DNA of 11,766 nt from Bacillota bacterium (GTDB lineage: Bacteria; Bacillota; Clostridia; Tissierellales; Peptoniphilaceae): the NCBI GenBank assembly GCA_023393815.1, contig JAEXBU010000105.1:1-11766 (forward strand), given 5' to 3'. A model generated the notes under the pieces. It had not been told where the DNA came from, did no database searches, and saw nothing but the letters and a program-made list of their open reading frames with translations. A program made the position numbers and the translations under genes. Of the stretch, positions 7,260 to 11,766 are shown piece by piece (position 1 is the stretch's first letter; the number at the start of each line of letters is the position of its first letter).

Positions 7260-8635
7260 TCCGAATAGTAAACGGTACGGATTCGGAGTTGCACACGTTT
7301 TACGAGCTGCTTCGAATCTATTTTCCTGCATATGAGGTATCTGGTGAGTTGTTTTTAATCCTTCATGCATTGCCCGGAGGGAAACGCGTAACTTTAATGA
7401 TCGGCGACAACCAATATGAACGAGTTTTCCGCAGCGGGGATGAATTTGAGCTGAAGCGTAAGATTAGCGCGTGGATTGCAAGAGATGTGGATCACCCGGA
7501 TAAAGAGCCCTCTATGTGGGGAAGCTTGACCGGAACCCGCCCTATTAAATTCATCCAGAAGCACCGTCGTCGTTTAGGCGACAAAGGTGTGCATCGACTT
7601 CTTACGGAGGATTATTTGTTGAGTTCTTCTCTGGCATCCTCTCTCATGGATATTGCGGGAAGAGAGTCCGATCTTACAGACCATTTCATGGGTCGAGGCT
7701 ATTCCCTCTATATTCACATTCCCTTTTGTCCCAGTCGCTGCGAGTACTGTAGTTATCCTACCATCGGAAGCGACAACAAAGAGGCGGTAAAGGTCTATGT
7801 AGATTATTTGGTTAAAGAGTTGGCCTTTGTACTTCATAAAATGGGTTGTGCACCGGAGACGATCTATATGGGAGGAGGCACGCCTACGTCGATCCCTCTG
7901 AAGGAACTGGAGCGAATTTTGGTTCTGTTAAAAGATTTTGCTCCGAAAGAATTTACTTTAGAGGCGGGAAGACCGAAGACGATTACCAAAGATTTACTGA
8001 CGATGATTCGGAATTACTCTATTTCGCGTATTAGCATTAATCCGCAGACTATGGTTGATCGGACGCTTAAGGTGGTGAAAAGGCCGCACAATGCGCAAGA
8101 TATACTGGATGCATACGCCCTCGTAAGAGAGTATACGGATCTCGAGGTGAACATGGATACGATCTTAGGACTTGGTGACGAGAATGTTTCCGACGTTGCC
8201 TATACTTTGGAACAACTCTCGAACTTGGATCCGGAGAATATTACAGTGCATATGCTGTCCCTAAAGAATGGGTCGAAACTTTTTGAAAAAAACAGCGTCT
8301 TTGTGAAAAACACGCGAGGGATGCAAGAGTTCGCCTTGCAATTTTTAAAAGAGAAGGGTTATCGACCTTACTATCTCTATCGGCAGAAGCGAATATTGGG
8401 CAACGGTTCGAATATTGGCTATGCTAAAGTAGGGAAAGAATGCCTCTACAATATGATCATGATGGAAGAGATCCACACCGTTATCGGCGTAGGGATGTCG
8501 GCGACGACGAAGCTCGTAAATCGCGAAGGAAAGACGTTGCGGAAGTTTTCCAATTTTCGGAATATGCGAGACTATACAGATCGTTTCGGCGAAGTGCTGC
8601 GTAAAAAAGCTATGTATTTGGGAGATATAGAATGA
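7256..8635 (+). CDS. hemZ: HemZ-like radical SAM protein (oxygen-independent coproporphyrinogen oxidase family)
   Basis: A 459-residue radical SAM protein of the HemN/HemZ family. An N-terminal region of about 145 residues, with the HemZ-type signature WGSLTGTRPIKFI (88-100), precedes the radical SAM barrel. The cluster motif is CPSRCEYC (Cys 158, 162, 165), followed by GGGTPT (206-211) for SAM binding and the HemN-like run ISRISINPQTM. HemN/HemZ enzymes decarboxylate coproporphyrinogen III anaerobically, but many fermentative clostridia keep a HemZ-type gene without a heme pathway, so the reaction here should not be assumed. No other heme gene is in the window. Neighbours: ATGA overlap with the metallo-hydrolase upstream and ATGA overlap with the Mur ligase downstream. 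In many relatives hisS-aspS comes next. Confidence 0.85.
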   Translation: MIRIVNGTDSELHTFYELLRIYFPAYEVSGELFLILHALPGGKRVTLMIGDNQYERVFRSGDEFELKRKISAWIARDVDHPDKEPSMWGSLTGTRPIKFIQKHRRRLGDKGVHRLLTEDYLLSSSLASSLMDIAGRESDLTDHFMGRGYSLYIHIPFCPSRCEYCSYPTIGSDNKEAVKVYVDYLVKELAFVLHKMGCAPETIYMGGGTPTSIPLKELERILVLLKDFAPKEFTLEAGRPKTITKDLLTMIRNYSISRISINPQTMVDRTLKVVKRPHNAQDILDAYALVREYTDLEVNMDTILGLGDENVSDVAYTLEQLSNLDPENITVHMLSLKNGSKLFEKNSVFVKNTRGMQEFALQFLKEKGYRPYYLYRQKRILGNGSNIGYAKVGKECLYNMIMMEEIHTVIGVGMSATTKLVNREGKTLRKFSNFRNMRDYTDRFGEVLRKKAMYLGDIE

Positions 8636-10164
8636 AATTAAAAAAACTGTTGGACGCTATTCCTATTCTCGATCGAAAAGGGGCGATCGACGAAAATCAA
8701 TCGATTCAAAACATTTCCAACGATTCGCGGGAAATTGAAGAGGGTGGAATTTTTGTCGCAATGAAAGGCGTTTTGGCCGACGGTCACGAGTATATAAAAA
8801 AGGCAAAAGAAAACGGTGCCGTCTTGGCTGTGGTGGACCACTTCACAGACGATGACATTCCCCAGGTAGTTGTGGAAAATCCAAGGGCGTCTTTGGCGGA
8901 CTTGGCTTGTACTTTCTACGATCATCCGTCGAAAGAAATGAAAGTATTTGGTGTAACGGCGACGAACGGGAAGACGTCGACAGCCTATATGATACGGGAT
9001 ATTTTCGTTCGCGCAGGTTACGAAGTGGGCGTCGTAGGTACTGTGGAAGTTCAATACAAAGACGTTTCCATTCCGTCTATTTTGACGACGCCCGAAAGCA
9101 TCCATCTGCAAAAGCATCTGCGGGATATGGCGAATGCCGGCGTAGAAGTGGTTGTTATGGAAGTGTCTTCGTCCGCGCAAGAGCTGTACAGAAATCGGGG
9201 GATCGATTACGATATCGTGAGTTTCGGCAATATATCGGTCGAACATTTAGAGCAACATGGAACCTTCGAAAATTATTTTCACTTTAAAAGTCGCTTGATA
9301 CGCCATGCCGATGAAGAAACCGCCGTGATTTTAAATATTGATGCACCGTTGATCGAAAAACTTGTAGGGCAAACTCACGGAGAGATTATAACGGCCGGCG
9401 TGGAAAAAGAAGCGTCCGTTGGAATTGACGCTATTGATTTGTCCAGCGGATTTGCGAAATTTCGCTATGTTGTACGCAAAGCACACAAGGGAAAAAGATG
9501 GTCCTTAGATGAAGTGAAATTACCGATTGAACTGCAGGTAGCCGGTTATCATTCTGTTCTTAACGCCATGATTGCCATTACCTATGGTTTATTGGAAGGG
9601 GTTGACGGCGCTACGATTCAAAAAGCACTTCACGATTTTTCCGGGGTCGAAAGACGTTTTGAATTGATTTATAATCAGGATTATATGATTCTGGACGATC
9701 ACTTTGCGAATGAAAAGAACATCGCTGTCACATTGGAAACTTTGTGTCAAATGGATTATGAGAATTTGCATGTGCTTTATGCCATAAGAGGTGGCAGGGG
9801 TGCGGCGTTAAATCGCGACAATGCTCTTGAAATGGTGAAGTGGATGGACAAGTTGCCTTTAAAGACCTTTGTCGCTACTCGAAGCGTCGAAACCGTTACG
9901 TCAAAAGATGCGGTCTCCGAGGAAGAGCTTGCTGCATTTAATCAGGTAATGAGCGATGCGGGTTATACGGTACCTGTGGTAGACGATCTAAAAAGCGCCA
10001 TCGATCAGGTTTGGGCACGTGTAGGCGAAAGAGATGTCTTTTTATTGGCCGGATGTCAAGGAATGGATCGCGGAGCCAAGTATGTGTGGGAGAAATTCGC
10101 TGAACAATCGGAAGGCGAAGAGAAAAACCGCTGGCTCGGAAAAATAAAAAATAGGATTTGCTAG
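8632..10164 (+). CDS. Divergent Mur ligase resembling MurE, substrate unknown
   Basis: A 510-residue ATP-dependent ligase with all three Mur domains. The N-terminal part has NDSREIEEGGIFVAMKG (30-46), the MurE-type UDP-MurNAc-binding pattern. The central ATPase has the P-loop TATNGKTST (109-117), TTPE (152-155), MEVSSS (176-181), NISVEHLEQHG (200-210) and the Lys that is carbamylated in MurE (Lys219 in YFHFKSRL). The C-terminal domain departs most: the usual DYAHTPD becomes DDHFANEK (355-362), and the DNPR motif that binds diaminopimelate in MurE is not visible. Also MEVSSH has become MEVSSS, and Asp has become Glu in NLSxDHLDxHG. It is thus a MurE relative, probably a ligase joining an amino acid to an acid, but not a confident UDP-MurNAc-tripeptide synthetase. 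GGGAG at 8620-8624 lies 7 nt before the ATG; the start overlaps hemZ by ATGA and aspS follows. A cell-wall MurE should be sought elsewhere in the genome. Confidence 0.85.
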   Translation: MKLKKLLDAIPILDRKGAIDENQSIQNISNDSREIEEGGIFVAMKGVLADGHEYIKKAKENGAVLAVVDHFTDDDIPQVVVENPRASLADLACTFYDHPSKEMKVFGVTATNGKTSTAYMIRDIFVRAGYEVGVVGTVEVQYKDVSIPSILTTPESIHLQKHLRDMANAGVEVVVMEVSSSAQELYRNRGIDYDIVSFGNISVEHLEQHGTFENYFHFKSRLIRHADEETAVILNIDAPLIEKLVGQTHGEIITAGVEKEASVGIDAIDLSSGFAKFRYVVRKAHKGKRWSLDEVKLPIELQVAGYHSVLNAMIAITYGLLEGVDGATIQKALHDFSGVERRFELIYNQDYMILDDHFANEKNIAVTLETLCQMDYENLHVLYAIRGGRGAALNRDNALEMVKWMDKLPLKTFVATRSVETVTSKDAVSEEELAAFNQVMSDAGYTVPVVDDLKSAIDQVWARVGERDVFLLAGCQGMDRGAKYVWEKFAEQSEGEEKNRWLGKIKNRIC

Positions 10165-10168
10165 GAGG
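10163..10168 (+). promoter_or_regulatory. Ribosome binding site of aspS
   Basis: AGGAGG, overlapping the Mur ligase TAG stop (10162-10164), lies 4 nt before the ATG at 10173. It fixes the aspS start although the protein begins 8 residues earlier than the E. coli enzyme relative to the conserved GWV. Confidence 0.8.
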
Positions 10169-10172
10169 CATC

Positions 10173-11766
10173 ATGGGAGAAGCTCTGGGCTGTTTAAAAC
10201 GCAGTCATTTTTGTGGGAATTTACGAGAAGAACAGAATGGTGAAACGGTAACGGTGATGGGATGGGTCCAAAAATCAAGGAATCTTGGTTCTCTTGTTTT
10301 TGCCGACCTTCGCGACTATACGGGCATCGTACAAGTCGTCTTTGACGGCGATACAGACGAAGCTATTTTTGACAAGGCGACAAAGTTACGTTCGGAATTT
10401 GTCGTTGCCGTAGTTGGTACTGTGCGTATGCGCAGTGCCGTTAACGAGCATATTCCTACGGGGAAAATCGAGGTATTGGCAAAGGAACTAAAAATTTTAT
10501 CGGAATCCGACGTGCCGCCAATCTATGTTAAAGATGATGACGACGTGTCCGACGACCTCCGACTAAAATATCGGACCTTGGATTTAAGGAAACCTAGAAG
10601 CCAAGAGATTTTGCGCACTCGTTCGCGGGTATATAAGCTGACGCGAGACTTTTTCGATAGCGAAGGTTTCGTCGAAGTCGAGACGCCCATGTTGAATAAG
10701 CCGACGCCGGAGGGTGCGCGGGACTATTTAGTCCCTAGTCGGATTCACGAAGGTGAATTTTACGCCCTGCCGCAATCGCCGCAGCTAATGAAACAAATGT
10801 TGATGGTAGCCGGCTTTGATCGCTATATTCAAATTGCCCGCTGCTTTAGAGATGAAGATTTGCGTTTTAATCGTCAACCGGAATTTACACAAATCGACAT
10901 GGAACTGAGTTTTGTGGAAGCGGACGATATTATCGAGATCAACGAACGCTATTTAAAAAAGCTGTTTAAAGAGATTTTGAACAAAGATCTGTCCATTCCC
11001 TTCGATCGTATGACCTATAAAGAAGCCATGGATCGCTACGGTGTGGATAAACCGGATGTGCGGTTCGGCATGGAGTTGAACGACGTATCGGATAGGGTCA
11101 AAGATTGTGGATTTAAAGTGTTTACCTCGGCAATAGAAAAGGGGGGAAGCGTGCGCGCCATTGTTGTAAAGGGGGGCGCGGATTTCTACTCTCGTAAAAA
11201 GATCGATAAGCTGGAAGCCTTTGTCAAGGACTTTAAGGCAAAAGGCTTAGCCTGGGCGAAGATTAAAGAAGACGAGATTCAATCGCCGATTTTAAAATTT
11301 GTCGGAGAAGATATGATGCGAGACCTTCTAAAGGATCTTCATGCCGAGGAGGGCGACTTAGTTCTCTTTGTCGCGGACAAAAACGATACGGTTTTTGCTG
11401 CTCTCGGGAATTTACGAAATCATATTGCCGATGAGATGGGACTTATTCCGGAAGATGTGATTGCACCTTTGTGGATTGTCGAATTCCCCTTGTTTGAGTA
11501 CGACGAAGAAGAAGGCCGTTACGTCGCGAAGCACCATCCGTTTACATCGCCCATGGACGAAGACTTGGATAAATTGGAATCCGATCCCGGTTCTTGTCGA
11601 GCCAAAGCGTACGATATCGTCATTAATGGGGACGAAATGGGTGGAGGTTCTATTCGTATTCACGACAGCGACGTGCAGTCTCGTATGTTTAAAGCGTTGG
11701 GATTTACCAAAGAAGAAACGGAAGAAAAATTTGGCTTCCTCATTGAAGCATTCCGCTATGGTGCGC
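10173..11766 (+). CDS. aspS: Aspartyl-tRNA synthetase, 3' end outside window
   Basis: Class II AspRS charges tRNA-Asp. The window holds 531 codons plus one base of about 590, and the reading frame is open to the edge. Seen in order: the OB anticodon-binding domain (GWVQKSRNLGSLVFADLRD, residues 30-48), motif 1 region (YRTLDLRKP), TPEGARDYLVPSR, QSPQ, motif 2 RCFRDEDLRFNRQPEF (223-238), the bacterial GAD insertion domain, and FTSPMDED onward. Motif 3 (GLDR) lies beyond the edge. At the position that in Pseudomonas separates discriminating from non-discriminating enzymes (NLG here, Leu as in E. coli) it looks Asp-specific, but that is one residue. Odd: the usual RRRD is KSRN and motif 2 has FN where most have AD. 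The start has a strong AGGAGG. It usually follows hisS; here the Mur ligase takes that place. Confidence 0.95.
   Translation, partial: MGEALGCLKRSHFCGNLREEQNGETVTVMGWVQKSRNLGSLVFADLRDYTGIVQVVFDGDTDEAIFDKATKLRSEFVVAVVGTVRMRSAVNEHIPTGKIEVLAKELKILSESDVPPIYVKDDDDVSDDLRLKYRTLDLRKPRSQEILRTRSRVYKLTRDFFDSEGFVEVETPMLNKPTPEGARDYLVPSRIHEGEFYALPQSPQLMKQMLMVAGFDRYIQIARCFRDEDLRFNRQPEFTQIDMELSFVEADDIIEINERYLKKLFKEILNKDLSIPFDRMTYKEAMDRYGVDKPDVRFGMELNDVSDRVKDCGFKVFTSAIEKGGSVRAIVVKGGADFYSRKKIDKLEAFVKDFKAKGLAWAKIKEDEIQSPILKFVGEDMMRDLLKDLHAEEGDLVLFVADKNDTVFAALGNLRNHIADEMGLIPEDVIAPLWIVEFPLFEYDEEEGRYVAKHHPFTSPMDEDLDKLESDPGSCRAKAYDIVINGDEMGGGSIRIHDSDVQSRMFKALGFTKEETEEKFGFLIEAFRYGA

Noticed and set aside
8638..9246. 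Long open frame of 202 codons on the minus strand
   Set aside because: It is entirely antisense to the well-supported Mur ligase, has no recognisable domain, and has a His/Arg-rich composition typical of a shadow frame.

Overview
The window is a stretch of chromosome from a bacterium of the Clostridia/Tissierellia side of the Bacillota. All genes are on the + strand and almost no base is non-coding. The pointers are the SCIFF (six-cysteine) peptide with its radical-SAM maturase, a hallmark of Clostridia; the order recJ, relA, dtd, metallo-hydrolase, hemZ, aspS; and strong AGGAGG-type ribosome binding sites. Base composition is intermediate, in the forties of percent G+C by eye. I cannot name the genus.

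Left part (1-2303): the 3' end of tgt (queuosine tRNA modification), then yajC (Sec accessory protein), then scfA, a 48-codon gene for a SCIFF ranthipeptide precursor. An intrinsic terminator/attenuator hairpin follows directly, and then scfB, the radical-SAM/SPASM maturase. The tgt fragment has Glu where the family has its catalytic Asp nucleophile. secD and secF, which often accompany yajC in clostridial relatives, are not here.

Middle part (2300-8635): a tightly packed run of recJ-like exonuclease, bifunctional (p)ppGpp synthetase/hydrolase Rel, D-aminoacyl-tRNA deacylase Dtd, a glyoxalase-II-like metallo-hydrolase and HemZ-like radical SAM protein. Most junctions are ATGA or TAATG overlaps, which suggests translational coupling. 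scfB itself is coupled by ATGA to recJ, so the peptide maturase and the housekeeping genes probably share transcripts.

Right part (8632-11766): a divergent Mur ligase resembling MurE sits where clostridial relatives usually have hisS, followed by aspS, which runs off the window before motif 3. The MurE-like protein keeps the ATP-binding and carbamylated-Lys positions but lacks the DNPR-type amino-acid-binding motif of true MurE, so its substrate is unknown.

Overall this is a core-genome operon for translation quality control (Tgt, Dtd, AspRS), stringent response (Rel), DNA repair (RecJ) and a conserved RiPP system. The most interesting points are the Tgt active-site change, the scfA-hairpin-scfB arrangement and the unusual Mur ligase. 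I saw no tRNA, rRNA, CRISPR array, insertion sequence or large repeat.
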